Assembly (NCBI GenBank): GCA_958402075.1
Contig: CATXSD010000032.1
Coordinates: 1-26,405 of the forward strand
Direction of reading: 5' to 3'
Length of the DNA: 26,405 nucleotides
Origin: Mediterranea massiliensis
Lineage (GTDB): Bacteria; Bacteroidota; Bacteroidia; Bacteroidales; Bacteroidaceae
Shown here: positions 5,626-13,815 of the stretch, piece after piece
Layout: each line of letters opens with the position of its first letter
Numbering within the stretch: the first letter of the stretch is position 1
Made by a program: the position numbers and the translations under genes
Notes under the pieces: model-generated
What the model saw: the letters and a program-made list of their open reading frames with translations, nothing else
Database searches by the model: none
What the model was told of the DNA's origin: nothing

Positions 5626-8346
5626 TTAATCTTCAATAGCAGCCTGCGCCGCAGCCAGACGGGCAATAGGCACACGGAACGGAGAGCAGCTGACGTAGTT
5701 CAAACCAACCTTGTGGCAGAACTTCACAGACGAAGGCTCACCGCCATGCTCACCGCAGATACCGCACTTCAGGTCGGGACGAACAGCACGTCCTTTCTCT
5801 GTAGCCATACGGATGAGCTGACCTACACCGTTCTGGTCGAGTACCTGGAAGGGATCGACCTTCAGAATCTTCTTCTCCAGATATACGGGGAGGAAGGAAG
5901 CGATATCATCACGCGAATAGCCGAAGGTCATCTGCGTCAGGTCGTTCGTTCCGAAGGAGAAGAACTCGGCAGAAGAGGCGATGCGGTCGGCCGTCAAAGC
6001 AGCACGAGGCACCTCAATCATTGTACCTACCTTGAAATCAATGCTGTCACCCACTTCTTCGAACAGCTTGGCAGCTTCGGCGCGGATAACCTTCTCCTGT
6101 TCCTTGAACTCATAAAGGATACCTGTCAGCGGAACCATGATTTCAGGATGCGTTTCCACTCCCTCTTTCTTCAGTTCAAGAGCGGCACCCAAGATGGCAC
6201 GCGTCTGCATCTGAGTGATTTCAGGATAGGTATTGCCCAGTCGGCAACCGCGGTGTCCCAACATCGGATTGTGTTCGCAAAGGGCTTCCACACGCTGCTG
6301 GATGTATTGCAAACTTACACCCATGGCATCAGCCATATCCTGTTGGCCTTTCAGATCGTGGGGTACAAATTCATGCAAAGGCGGGTCGAGCAGACGGACG
6401 GTAACAGGATAACCGGCCATAGCCTTGAAGATGCCCTTGAAGTCGGCCTGCTGATAAGGCAAAATCTTGTGCAGAGCCTTACTGCGGCCTGCTGCATCTT
6501 CTGCCAGAATCATTTCGCGCATGGCTTTGATCTTCTCACCTTCAAAGAACATGTGCTCCGTACGGCACAAACCGATACCTACGGCACCAAAGCTACGGGC
6601 CACAGAAGCATCGTGAGGCGTATCGGCATTGGTACGCACCTTCAACTTCGCATATTTGTCGGCCAACTTCATCAGTTCGGCAAAGTCACCGGAAAGTTCG
6701 GCAGCTTTCGTTTCAACCTGTCCCTTGTACACTTCACCCGTACTACCGTTCAGAGAAATGAAATCGCCTTCCTTCAGAACAATGCCGTCTACCTCTACGG
6801 TACGGGCCTTATAGTCAATATTCAATGCGCCTGCACCCGAAACACAGCACTTACCCATACCACGGGCTACAACGGCTGCATGCGAAGTCATACCACCGCG
6901 GGCTGTCAAAATGCCTTCGGCCACAGCCATACCCGCCAAGTCTTCGGGTGACGTCTCAATACGCACCATCACGACCCGCTTGCCGGCAGCACGCCATTCG
7001 GCCGCATCATCGGCAAAGAAAACAATCTGACCGCAGGCTGCACCCGGAGAAGCCGGCAGACCACGAGTCAACACCTTGGCCTGCTTCAAAGCCGTCTTGT
7101 CGAATACGGGATGGAGCAACTCGTCGAGTTTGTTGGGTTCGCAACGCATCAGAGCCGTCTTCTCGTCAATCATACCCTGACGGAGCAAATCCATGGCAAT
7201 CTTCACCATCGCGGCACCTGTACGTTTACCGTTACGAGTCTGGAGGAACCAGAGCTTGCCTTCCTGTACCGTGAACTCCATATCCTGCATATCACGATAG
7301 TGGTTTTCCAACTTCGTCTGCAGGGCATCCAGTTCCTTGTAGATTTCGGGCATGGCCTCTTCCATGGAAGGATATTTGGCAGCACGCACTTCCTCGCTGA
7401 TACCAGCCAGTTCGGCCCAGCGCTGCGAACCGATCTTGGTAATCTGCTGCGGCGTACGGATACCGGCTACTACGTCTTCGCCCTGTGCATTGATCAGGTA
7501 TTCACCATTGAACAGGTCTTCACCCGTAGCGGCATCACGGCTGAAGCATACACCTGTTGCCGAAGTATCGCCCATATTACCGAACACCATCGCCTGTACA
7601 CTGACAGCCGTACCCCATTCGTCGGGTATACCTTCCATCTTGCGATACAGGATGGCACGTTCGTTCATCCAGGAATTGAAGACAGCACAAATGGCGCCCC
7701 ACAACTGTTCGTAAGCACAAGTCGGGAAATCCTTGCCCGTACGTTCCTTGACAGCAGCCTTGAAGCGCTTTACCAGCTCCTTCAGATCCTCTACTTCCAG
7801 CTCATTGTCAAGCTTCACGCCTTTGGCATGCTTTACATCCTCTATAATGGCTTCAAACGGATCGATATCCTCCTTATTGGTAGGCTTCATGCCCAGCACC
7901 ACGTCACCATACATTTGTACAAAACGGCGATAGGAATCCCATGCAAAGCGGGAATTGCCAGTCTTGCGAGCCAATCCTTCCACTACGTCATCGTTCAGTC
8001 CCAGGTTCAAAATGGTATCCATCATACCCGGCATGGAAGCACGCGCACCCGAACGGACAGAAACCAGCAACGGGTTTTCGACGTCACCAAACTTGGAACG
8101 CATCAAGGTCTCCACATGTGCAATAGCTTTTTCGACATCTTCTTTCAACAGGGCCACAATCTTTTCCTGCCCCATTTCATAGTATTCTGTACACACTTCC
8201 GTTGTAATGGTAAATCCGGGGGGAACCGGTACACCTATCAGATTCATTTCAGCCAGATTGGCGCCCTTGCCACCCAGCAGGTTTCTCATGTCGGCCTTGC
8301 CTTCCGCATGGCCATTTCCAAAAGTATAAACTCTTTTTCTATCCAT
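5626..8346 (-). CDS. ppdK: Pyruvate, phosphate dikinase
   Basis: A 906-aa enzyme that interconverts pyruvate, ATP and Pi with PEP, AMP and PPi, a key glycolytic/gluconeogenic step in Bacteroides. The N-terminal nucleotide-binding domain carries LLGGKGANLAEM (23-34). The swivelling phosphohistidine domain carries GGMTSHAAVVARGMGK with the phospho-accepting His. The C-terminal PEP/pyruvate-binding TIM barrel carries CGICGEHGGEP with the catalytic Cys (about residue 864). Length and order match the bacterial enzyme, with no breaks. The start MDRKRVYTFGNG is typical. It is monocistronic: a strong palindromic terminator lies 24 bp downstream, and it is divergent from the rlmD-like operon. Two TGCA-containing dyads lie upstream of its putative promoter and could be regulator sites. 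Confidence 0.97.
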   Translation of the reverse strand: MDRKRVYTFGNGHAEGKADMRNLLGGKGANLAEMNLIGVPVPPGFTITTEVCTEYYEMGQEKIVALLKEDVEKAIAHVETLMRSKFGDVENPLLVSVRSGARASMPGMMDTILNLGLNDDVVEGLARKTGNSRFAWDSYRRFVQMYGDVVLGMKPTNKEDIDPFEAIIEDVKHAKGVKLDNELEVEDLKELVKRFKAAVKERTGKDFPTCAYEQLWGAICAVFNSWMNERAILYRKMEGIPDEWGTAVSVQAMVFGNMGDTSATGVCFSRDAATGEDLFNGEYLINAQGEDVVAGIRTPQQITKIGSQRWAELAGISEEVRAAKYPSMEEAMPEIYKELDALQTKLENHYRDMQDMEFTVQEGKLWFLQTRNGKRTGAAMVKIAMDLLRQGMIDEKTALMRCEPNKLDELLHPVFDKTALKQAKVLTRGLPASPGAACGQIVFFADDAAEWRAAGKRVVMVRIETSPEDLAGMAVAEGILTARGGMTSHAAVVARGMGKCCVSGAGALNIDYKARTVEVDGIVLKEGDFISLNGSTGEVYKGQVETKAAELSGDFAELMKLADKYAKLKVRTNADTPHDASVARSFGAVGIGLCRTEHMFFEGEKIKAMREMILAEDAAGRSKALHKILPYQQADFKGIFKAMAGYPVTVRLLDPPLHEFVPHDLKGQQDMADAMGVSLQYIQQRVEALCEHNPMLGHRGCRLGNTYPEITQMQTRAILGAALELKKEGVETHPEIMVPLTGILYEFKEQEKVIRAEAAKLFEEVGDSIDFKVGTMIEVPRAALTADRIASSAEFFSFGTNDLTQMTFGYSRDDIASFLPVYLEKKILKVDPFQVLDQNGVGQLIRMATEKGRAVRPDLKCGICGEHGGEPSSVKFCHKVGLNYVSCSPFRVPIARLAAAQAAIED

Positions 8347-8390
8347 AATATTGAAAAGGTTTTGATTGTGATTTTTTCATTTCTTGCCCG

Positions 8391-8398
8391 CAAAGCTA
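8391..8398 (-). promoter_or_regulatory. Putative -7 element for ppdK
   Basis: TAGCTTTG on the minus strand matches TAnnTTTG, 45 nt upstream of the ppdK start. No TTG is seen at the expected -33 position, so the promoter may be activator-dependent or use a different upstream contact. Confidence 0.5.
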
Positions 8399-8422
8399 AA
8401 TATATTTCGCATACTATAAAAC

Positions 8423-8467
8423 TTTTTGCAGAGAAATTTTATGCAAAAATGCAATTTCGACATTGCA
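8423..8467. promoter_or_regulatory. Two inverted repeats with TGCA cores (candidate operators)
   Basis: TTTTTGCA (8423-8430) and TGCAAAAA (8442-8449) form a perfect 8-bp dyad with an 11-nt spacer. Immediately beside it, TGCAAT (8450-8455) and ATTGCA (8462-8467) form a 6-bp dyad with a 6-nt spacer. Both lie in the divergent ppdK/rlmD control region, just upstream of the ppdK -7 element. Confidence 0.45.
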
Positions 8468-8512
8468 ATCTTTATTATTTCCCCAAAACACCAATAATTA
8501 GCAAAAAATAGC

Positions 8513-8520
8513 TATTTTTG
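8513..8520 (+). promoter_or_regulatory. Putative -7 element for the rlmD-like operon
   Basis: TATTTTTG matches TAnnTTTG, 28 nt before the GTG start at 8549. No TTG lies at the -33 spacing. Confidence 0.5.
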
Positions 8521-8548
8521 CAGCAGAATTTATTAGACTGGTGTAAAA

Positions 8549-9991
8549 GTGGCAAGAAAAAGAAAAGAACTTCCCCTGCTGGAAAAAGTAACAATAACAG
8601 ACGTGGCTGCCGAAGGAAAAGCCATAGCAAAAGTCAACGACCTCGTCATATTCGTACCATACGTAGCTCCCGGAGATGTAGTCGATTTGCAAATCAAAAG
8701 GAAAAAGCATCATTATGCCGAAGCGGAAGCAGTAAAATTTCACGAATACTCGCCGAAAAGAGCCGTTCCCTTCTGCCAGCACTATGGCGTGTGCGGCGGA
8801 TGCAAGTGGCAGGTGCTTCCCTATGAGGAACAAATCAAGTACAAGCAGAAACAGGTTACTGACAACCTGACGCGCATCGGAAAAATCGAACTGCCGGAGA
8901 TTTCCCCCATATTAGGATCGGACAAGACCCGGTTCTATCGGAACAAACTGGAATACACTTTCTCCAATAAACGATGGCTCACAGCCGAAGAAGTGGAAAG
9001 AGACGTGGTATACGACCAAATGAACGCCGTAGGATTTCACATCCCCAATGCATTCGACAAAGTACTAGCCATTGAAAAATGCTGGCTGCAGGACGACATT
9101 TCAAACCGCATCCGCAATGCCATACGCAACTACGCCTACGAACACAACTATACTTTCAACAACATCCGTACGCATGAAGGCATGTTGCGCAACCTCATCA
9201 TCCGCACATCATCGACGGGCGAACTAATGGTGATTCTTGTCTGCCGCATTGAACGAGACGAAGAGATGGAATTGTTCAAAAAACTGTTGCAGCATGTGGC
9301 CGACACTTTCCCCGAAATCACGTCCTTACTATATATAGTAAACAATAAAGTAAACGATACCATCACGGACCTCGATGTACTGACGTTTAAAGGGAAAGAC
9401 CATATTTTTGAAGAAATGGAAGGGCTGCGATTCAAAGTAGGTCCCAAATCGTTCTATCAGACCAATTCCGAACAAGCCTACAAACTGTACAAAGTGGCAA
9501 GAAGCTTTGCTGGTCTCACAGGCAACGAACTGGTATACGACCTCTACACAGGTACAGGCACCATTGCCAACTTCGTATCCCGCCAAGCCAGACAGGTCAT
9601 CGGCATCGAATATGTACCCGAAGCCATTGAGGATGCCAAGGTCAATTCGGCAATCAACGGTATAGACAATACCCTCTTCTTCGCCGGCGACATGAAGGAC
9701 ATCCTGACGCAGGACTTTATCGGGCAATACGGACGGCCGGATGTCATCATAACCGATCCACCCCGCGCAGGCATGCACCCCGATGTCATCAACGTCATTC
9801 TGGCAGCCCAGCCACAACGCATCGTCTACGTCAGCTGCAATCCGGCAACCCAGGCACGCGACTTGCAACTGCTGGACACGAAGTATCGGGTCACCGCCGT
9901 ACAACCGGTCGACATGTTCCCCCATACCCACCATGTAGAAAATGTCGTACTCCTGGAATTGAAAGAACAACCTGCATCCGAAAACCTATAA
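8549..9991 (+). CDS. rlmD: 23S rRNA (uracil-5-)-methyltransferase, RlmD/RumA-like
   Basis: A 480-aa SAM-dependent enzyme that makes m5U in 23S rRNA. A TRAM domain occupies about residues 10-65. The [4Fe-4S] cysteines follow as C76, C82 and C85 (FCQHYGVCGGC), with C178 (EKCWL) as fourth ligand. The methyltransferase domain carries LVYDLYTGTGTIA (SAM loop), TDPPRAGMHP, the nucleophilic Cys in VYVSCNPATQ (C430) and the catalytic base Glu in HHVENVV (about E464). It starts with GTG; no in-frame ATG is available near the TRAM domain, and MARKRKE is a plausible basic N-terminus. It is first in a two-gene operon with the pseudouridine synthase 12 bp downstream. Whether the target is U1939 (RlmD) or another uridine (RlmC/TrmA-like) cannot be decided from sequence alone. 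Confidence 0.9.
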   Translation: MARKRKELPLLEKVTITDVAAEGKAIAKVNDLVIFVPYVAPGDVVDLQIKRKKHHYAEAEAVKFHEYSPKRAVPFCQHYGVCGGCKWQVLPYEEQIKYKQKQVTDNLTRIGKIELPEISPILGSDKTRFYRNKLEYTFSNKRWLTAEEVERDVVYDQMNAVGFHIPNAFDKVLAIEKCWLQDDISNRIRNAIRNYAYEHNYTFNNIRTHEGMLRNLIIRTSSTGELMVILVCRIERDEEMELFKKLLQHVADTFPEITSLLYIVNNKVNDTITDLDVLTFKGKDHIFEEMEGLRFKVGPKSFYQTNSEQAYKLYKVARSFAGLTGNELVYDLYTGTGTIANFVSRQARQVIGIEYVPEAIEDAKVNSAINGIDNTLFFAGDMKDILTQDFIGQYGRPDVIITDPPRAGMHPDVINVILAAQPQRIVYVSCNPATQARDLQLLDTKYRVTAVQPVDMFPHTHHVENVVLLELKEQPASENL

Positions 9992-10003
9992 ACTGAAATT
10001 GCC

Positions 10004-10912
10004 GTGGCAAAAGAAAGAATAACCGCACGGGCCCGTACCCAATATACGGACTATCTGGTCAAAGAACCGATGGAGCTGATGGAGTTCCTGGCAGCCAAAA
10101 TGCCGCAAGCCAGCCGCACCAAACTGAAGATGCTGCTGAGCAAACGCGTCGTATTTGTCGACAACGTCATCACCACCCAATACAATTTTCCGCTGAAACC
10201 GGGCATGAAGGTCCAGATAAGCCGGGATAAAGGCAACAAGGAATTCCATAACAAGCTGCTGAAGATTGTCTACGAGGATGCTTACCTCATTGTGATAGAA
10301 AAGATGCAAGGATTGCTCTCGGTCAGCACCGAGCGGCAAAAAGAACGCACAGCCTGCACCATCCTGAACGAATATCTCAAACGCTCGGGACGCAACAACC
10401 GGGTATATGTGGTCCATCGCCTGGATCGGGACACATCGGGACTCATGATGTTTGCCAAAGACGAAAAGACCCAGCACACCCTGCGTGACAATTGGCATCG
10501 GATCGTTTTCGACCGCCGATATGTAGCCGTAGTGGCCGGAGAGATGAAAAAAGACCAGGGTGTCGTACATTCATGGCTTACCGACCGCAAACTGTACGTA
10601 TACTCCAGTCCGACGGACGATGGAGGCAAGGAAGCCATCACCCACTACCGGACCATCAAACGGGCCAACGGCTATTCACTCGTAGAGCTGCATCTGGAAA
10701 CTGGACGAAAAAACCAGATCCGAGTTCACATGCAAGACCTGGGACATCCGATTATCGGTGACGGACGGTATGGCATCGAAGATTTGAATCCAATCGGACG
10801 CCTGGCTCTCCACGCTTTCAAGCTCTGCTTCTACCATCCCGTTACCGGCGAAAAGATGCAGTTTGAAACGCCCTATCCTTCAGAATTCAAGAACCTGCTT
10901 CTCAAGAAATAG
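10004..10912 (+). CDS. RluA-family pseudouridine synthase
   Basis: A 302-aa RNA pseudouridine synthase. An S4-like RNA-binding domain covers about residues 20-80 (ASRTKLKMLLSKRVVFVDN). The catalytic domain has the hallmark HRLDRDTSG, with catalytic Asp D141, and the later GRKNQIRVHM and HPIIGDGRYG motifs of the RluA/RluC/RluD group. The exact target uridine in rRNA or tRNA cannot be assigned. It starts with GTG at 10004, like its upstream neighbour, and the first codons of both genes read GTGGCA. Spacing of 12 bp indicates co-transcription with the methyltransferase gene. A strong hairpin terminator follows. Confidence 0.92.
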   Translation: MAKERITARARTQYTDYLVKEPMELMEFLAAKMPQASRTKLKMLLSKRVVFVDNVITTQYNFPLKPGMKVQISRDKGNKEFHNKLLKIVYEDAYLIVIEKMQGLLSVSTERQKERTACTILNEYLKRSGRNNRVYVVHRLDRDTSGLMMFAKDEKTQHTLRDNWHRIVFDRRYVAVVAGEMKKDQGVVHSWLTDRKLYVYSSPTDDGGKEAITHYRTIKRANGYSLVELHLETGRKNQIRVHMQDLGHPIIGDGRYGIEDLNPIGRLALHAFKLCFYHPVTGEKMQFETPYPSEFKNLLLKK

Positions 10913-10924
10913 AACCTACCATAA

Positions 10925-10969
10925 AAATGAAGCGCGGAATGCCACAACTGAACATTCCGCGCTTCATTT
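10925..10969. terminator. Bidirectional hairpin terminator
   Basis: A perfect 17-bp stem (10925-10941 with 10953-10969) encloses an 11-nt loop. Its core is GAAGCGCGGAATG/CATTCCGCGCTTC, flanked by A-rich sequence on the left and T-rich sequence on the right. It lies between the pseudouridine synthase gene (plus) and the lipoprotein gene (minus) and can serve both. Confidence 0.88.
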
Positions 10970-10994
10970 GTTCTATAGTTTCAATAGAGAGGTA

Positions 10995-11432
10995 TCATTT
11001 GCAGTCCGCATCAGCAAAGGTAACCTCCACACCATCCAGCTTGCCAGACAAATAGTGCTCGCGCACCCAGACATTCTCAAAATAGACAATATTCCCTGCC
11101 CCGAAATCAAGACGCAGACCTTCTTTGGCACTATCCATCCATTCCCAGTCAAAATTACGGGTCAACGAACTGTAAGGACGGCTTTGGCCCACATAATAAT
11201 ATTCATAGATTTCCTGACCGCTATAATCAAGCTTCGCAAATTTCAGCTGATGGACACAGGTTACCGCAAGATTTTCTTCATTAGTCATTTCATACGTCTC
11301 CGTCCATGTATGGGCACACAAACCTTCATCGGTATTTTGAATGGTTTCATACACCACATCATCACCACAGGAAGCCATTACCGGGACTAATATACAAAGT
11401 GTCAAGACTTTCACAAAATCTAAAATTCTCAT
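10995..11432 (-). CDS. Putative lipoprotein of unknown function
   Basis: A 145-aa predicted lipoprotein. The signal peptide (FVKVLTLCILVPV) ends in lipobox MASC with the lipidated Cys at 22, followed by GDD. The start is the ATG at 11432, which puts MRIL directly before the hydrophobic segment; an ATG 33 nt upstream overlaps the putative promoter. The mature part is rich in aromatic residues and short beta-strand-like stretches (FDWEWMDS, GLRLDFGAG, NIVYFENV, YLSGKLDG), reminiscent of small lipocalin-like lipoproteins of Bacteroides. That resemblance is only an impression, and no family is assigned. Acidic residues just after the Cys resemble the Bacteroides surface-export signal, so it may be exposed on the outer membrane. 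It is divergent from the DUF6515-like gene. Confidence 0.7.
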   Translation of the reverse strand: MRILDFVKVLTLCILVPVMASCGDDVVYETIQNTDEGLCAHTWTETYEMTNEENLAVTCVHQLKFAKLDYSGQEIYEYYYVGQSRPYSSLTRNFDWEWMDSAKEGLRLDFGAGNIVYFENVWVREHYLSGKLDGVEVTFADADCK

Positions 11433-11462
11433 ATTCTTTCTTTTTAACGTTATTATTGTCGG

Positions 11463-11470
11463 CAAACATA
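11463..11470 (-). promoter_or_regulatory. Putative -7 element for the lipoprotein gene
   Basis: TATGTTTG on the minus strand matches TAnnTTTG, 31 nt upstream of the ATG at 11432. The -33 region has no exact TTG. Confidence 0.5.
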
Positions 11471-11577
11471 CAGAAAAATGTCGGTATAAACTAAATTTTA
11501 GTAAAAAGAATAACAGTTGGATTAAACTTTTGTTTCATCGCCCGGTCTAAAAAACATGAAACTTAAAACATGAAATT

Positions 11578-12063
11578 ATGAAAAAGTCTGTAACCTTTAT
11601 TCTTCTATTAGCGGCAATCTGTACGATAGACATATCCTATGCCGCCAATCCGAAAGTCACGGAAATCCCCTTGTCAATGGACCAACACCCCCAACATCAC
11701 AAGCACCATAAACCTGACAAATCCGACAAGCCTGACAAAAAACGCAGACCACATCATAAAAAGAGACCGGCTCCACCCGTTGGGACTCATTACAAGAATA
11801 GACCGGCCCACTGCATTGAGATTATGTTCAATCATTCTCCCTATTTCTATGCCGGCGGCATATTTTACAGGCCGGAACGAACCGGTTATGTCGTGGTGCG
11901 TCCAAAAATCGGTATGATTGTTCCCCTCCTCCCCGCCAGCGGCGTATACAAAATCAAAAAGAAAGGGGAAACATTGTATGTATTTGACGATGTTCTCTAC
12001 AAGCCGCTCCCCGACCCCAAAGGAATAAAATTCCAGATTGTAGGCTTCCTGCCCATCCCTTGA
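11578..12063 (+). CDS. Exported His/Lys-rich protein, DUF6515-like
   Basis: A 161-aa protein of unknown function. The signal peptide (about residues 1-22) has core FILLLAAICTI and ends near SYA. A low-complexity segment follows (about 37-64), rich in His, Lys, Asp and Pro, with repeated KPDKSDKPDKK character and runs of HH. The C-terminal part has SPYFYAGGIFYRP (88-99), GYVVVRPKIGMIVPLLP (103-119) and YVFDDVLYKPL, a beta-rich pattern I recall from DUF6515 proteins of Bacteroides (from memory, not searched). The His-rich stretch could bind metal and the positive charge could bind anionic envelope polymers; both are conjecture. No full consensus promoter was found in the 145-bp divergent gap. 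Confidence 0.65.
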   Translation: MKKSVTFILLLAAICTIDISYAANPKVTEIPLSMDQHPQHHKHHKPDKSDKPDKKRRPHHKKRPAPPVGTHYKNRPAHCIEIMFNHSPYFYAGGIFYRPERTGYVVVRPKIGMIVPLLPASGVYKIKKKGETLYVFDDVLYKPLPDPKGIKFQIVGFLPIP

Positions 12064-12136
12064 CCTGGATAAATGATATTCCTTATTGCAGCTCCACAAA
12101 ATGTAATGGCACTGGGTTGAAAAAAGGAATATTCTT

Positions 12137-12166
12137 TTGTCGTTCTTGAAAGAGCCATTAACTTTG
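12137..12166 (+). promoter_or_regulatory. Bacteroidetes-type promoter of the outer-membrane protein gene
   Basis: TTG (12137-12139), 19-nt spacer, TAACTTTG (12159-12166). The predicted leader is about 105 nt and contains a 7-bp inverted repeat (AAATGAA near 12187 with TTCATTT near 12204). Upstream, ATATTCCTT (12076-12084) and AAGGAATAT (12124-12132) could pair as a weak terminator of the preceding gene. Otherwise nothing is seen in 12064-12277. Confidence 0.75.
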
Positions 12167-12277
12167 TGCCGTCATTCAACGTTTGAAATGAAGACATTTT
12201 ATTTTCATTTGCCTTGACCTGAATTGATTGTAAAGAAAAGAACCTAATCCAAATTATGTTTAACTAATAAAGAATCA

Positions 12278-12811
12278 ATGATGAAGAAATTTGTAATTTT
12301 ATTGTTTGTTCTGGCAGCCTCATTGTCTGTCAAAGCACAAGTGTATGTAGGTGGTTCACTCGGATTGTGGCACAACGACGATGCCGACAGGACATCATTT
12401 ACACTGGCCCCGGAAGTGGGATATGAACTGAACGAAGCATGGTCAGTGGGTGCGACACTGGCGTTCACACACAGCAAGACGAAAGTAGAAAAAATAAAAA
12501 GCATAACCAATGGCTTTGCATTCGCTCCCTATGCACGATATTCCTTCTTTAACAGTAAAATCGTACGCCTGTTTGTCGACGGAGGTATCGGCGTTTCTAC
12601 CTATAAAGTAAAAGACGGAGGAGATGCCACTTCCGGATTTGAGTTGGGGGTCAAGCCCGGCATTGCCATCAAGCTGAACAAACATTTCAACTTCATTGCC
12701 AAGTATGGTTTTCTGGGATATAGAGACGACTATATGCTTGGCAATCAGGATGGCTATGGATTCTCATTCAGCAGCGAGGACCTCTCCATCGGTTTCCACT
12801 ACGTATTCTAA
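12278..12811 (+). CDS. Outer membrane beta-barrel protein
   Basis: A 177-aa protein with a clear signal peptide (MMKKFVILLFVLAASLSVKAQ). The mature part shows alternating amphipathic strands: VYVGGSLGLW, FTLAPEVGYEL, WSVGATLAFTHS, FAFAPYARYSFF, RLFVDGGIGVST, FELGVKPGIAIKL, FNFIAKYGFLGY, LSIGFHYVF. It ends in an aromatic residue (F177), the usual outer-membrane insertion signal. This fits an eight-stranded OmpA/OmpW-like barrel (PF13505 type). The ligand or role is unknown. It has its own promoter, a long leader and a terminator, so it is monocistronic. Confidence 0.85.
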   Translation: MMKKFVILLFVLAASLSVKAQVYVGGSLGLWHNDDADRTSFTLAPEVGYELNEAWSVGATLAFTHSKTKVEKIKSITNGFAFAPYARYSFFNSKIVRLFVDGGIGVSTYKVKDGGDATSGFELGVKPGIAIKLNKHFNFIAKYGFLGYRDDYMLGNQDGYGFSFSSEDLSIGFHYVF

Positions 12812-12831
12812 AGTTTGAATTTATAAAAAAC

Positions 12832-12878
12832 AATCAGCTTTCACATCGGACGAAAAGTCTCTGTGAAAGCTGATTTTT
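12832..12878. terminator. Bidirectional hairpin terminator
   Basis: A perfect 14-bp stem, AATCAGCTTTCACA (12832-12845) with TGTGAAAGCTGATT (12862-12875), has a 16-nt loop. A T-run follows on the plus strand, and an A-run (12825-12830) serves as the T-run on the minus strand. It ends both the beta-barrel gene and the ppk-ppx transcript. Confidence 0.9.
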
Positions 12879-12902
12879 CTATGTTTATACTCCACAAGTC
12901 CC

Positions 12903-13808
12903 TTATTCGACAGGCTGATTGCTTGCATATAGGTTGTCGATAATACCATCGGCCAGACCAATAACAGGCACATGAACATATTTTGCCTTCACCGTTTCGG
13001 CAATCGTCAGGAAAATCTTGGCGGCAGGCACGATGACATCGGCACGGTCGGCCTTGAGGTTAAACTCCTTCATGCGCTGCTCGGGCGTCAGAGGACTGAG
13101 CTGGTCATACAATTCCTGCAAGGAAGCAATGGACATCCGCTGAAGTTTCTTGTCCTTCTTGTCGGCCAGACGGTAGAGCTTGTTGATATTGCCGCCCGAA
13201 CCGATGATATTGATGTCCGCAAAGTCGGCTGTCAGGCGGGTCAAGTCGTCCTTCATCTGTTCCCAGACTTCATCCTTTACAGCGTTGCTCAGCATGCGCA
13301 CGGTTCCTACGTTGTAGGAAAGTGACTGTACCAACACACCGTTGGTCAGGAGATTGATCTCAGTGCTGCCACCGCCCACGTCAACGTAGATATAGTTGCC
13401 GGTACGGTCTTCGAGGCATTCGATGTGATTGTTGTAAATCATGCGAGCCTCTTCCTGCCCATCAATGATTTCGATGCGGATGCCCGTATCTTTCAATACC
13501 TTCTTAATGACAGCCTTGCCGTTGCGGGCGTCGCGCATAGCCGAGGTGGCACAAGCGCGGTAGTCGGTCACTTCGTATATTTTCATCAGCTGACGGAAGG
13601 CCTTCATCAGGCGGCGCAACTTCACGGCCTTGTTGTCCGAAAGCTCACCCAAGGAAAATACGTCAAAGCCCAGACGAAGGGGCACACGGAGCATCAGAAC
13701 CTTCGACAAACGGCGGCTGACCAAGTTCTCGTTTTCTTCCTCTTTCTTAATCAAAAGCCGCACGGCGTTCGAGCCGATATCGATGGCGGCATAACATTTC
13801 TTGCACAT
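12903..13808 (-). CDS. ppx: Exopolyphosphatase / Ppx-GppA family phosphatase
   Basis: A 301-aa protein of the ASKHA fold that hydrolyses polyphosphate or pppGpp. Motifs are the phosphate loop AIDIGSNAVRLL (8-19), ATSAMRDARN (88-97), the catalytic-Glu segment IDGQEEAR (115-122) and DVGGGSTE (143-150), with IGSGGN further on. The start MCKKCYAAIDIGS at 13808 is chosen because it gives a normal N-terminus 7 bp after the ppk1 stop; longer in-frame extensions would overlap ppk1. The protein lacks the C-terminal HD-type domain of E. coli Ppx/GppA, as in other short Bacteroidetes homologues. It is translated directly downstream of ppk1, so polyphosphate turnover is the likely role. Ppx and GppA activity cannot be separated by sequence alone. 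Confidence 0.9.
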   Translation of the reverse strand: MCKKCYAAIDIGSNAVRLLIKKEEENENLVSRRLSKVLMLRVPLRLGFDVFSLGELSDNKAVKLRRLMKAFRQLMKIYEVTDYRACATSAMRDARNGKAVIKKVLKDTGIRIEIIDGQEEARMIYNNHIECLEDRTGNYIYVDVGGGSTEINLLTNGVLVQSLSYNVGTVRMLSNAVKDEVWEQMKDDLTRLTADFADINIIGSGGNINKLYRLADKKDKKLQRMSIASLQELYDQLSPLTPEQRMKEFNLKADRADVIVPAAKIFLTIAETVKAKYVHVPVIGLADGIIDNLYASNQPVE

Positions 13809-13815
13809 ATTAAAT

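Noticed and set aside
5530..8511. Two long plus-strand open frames (about 470 codons each) opposite ppdK
   Set aside because: They are antisense shadows of an intact PpdK with all catalytic motifs; their translations are low-complexity and lack domains. One also starts inside the 22-bp repeat.
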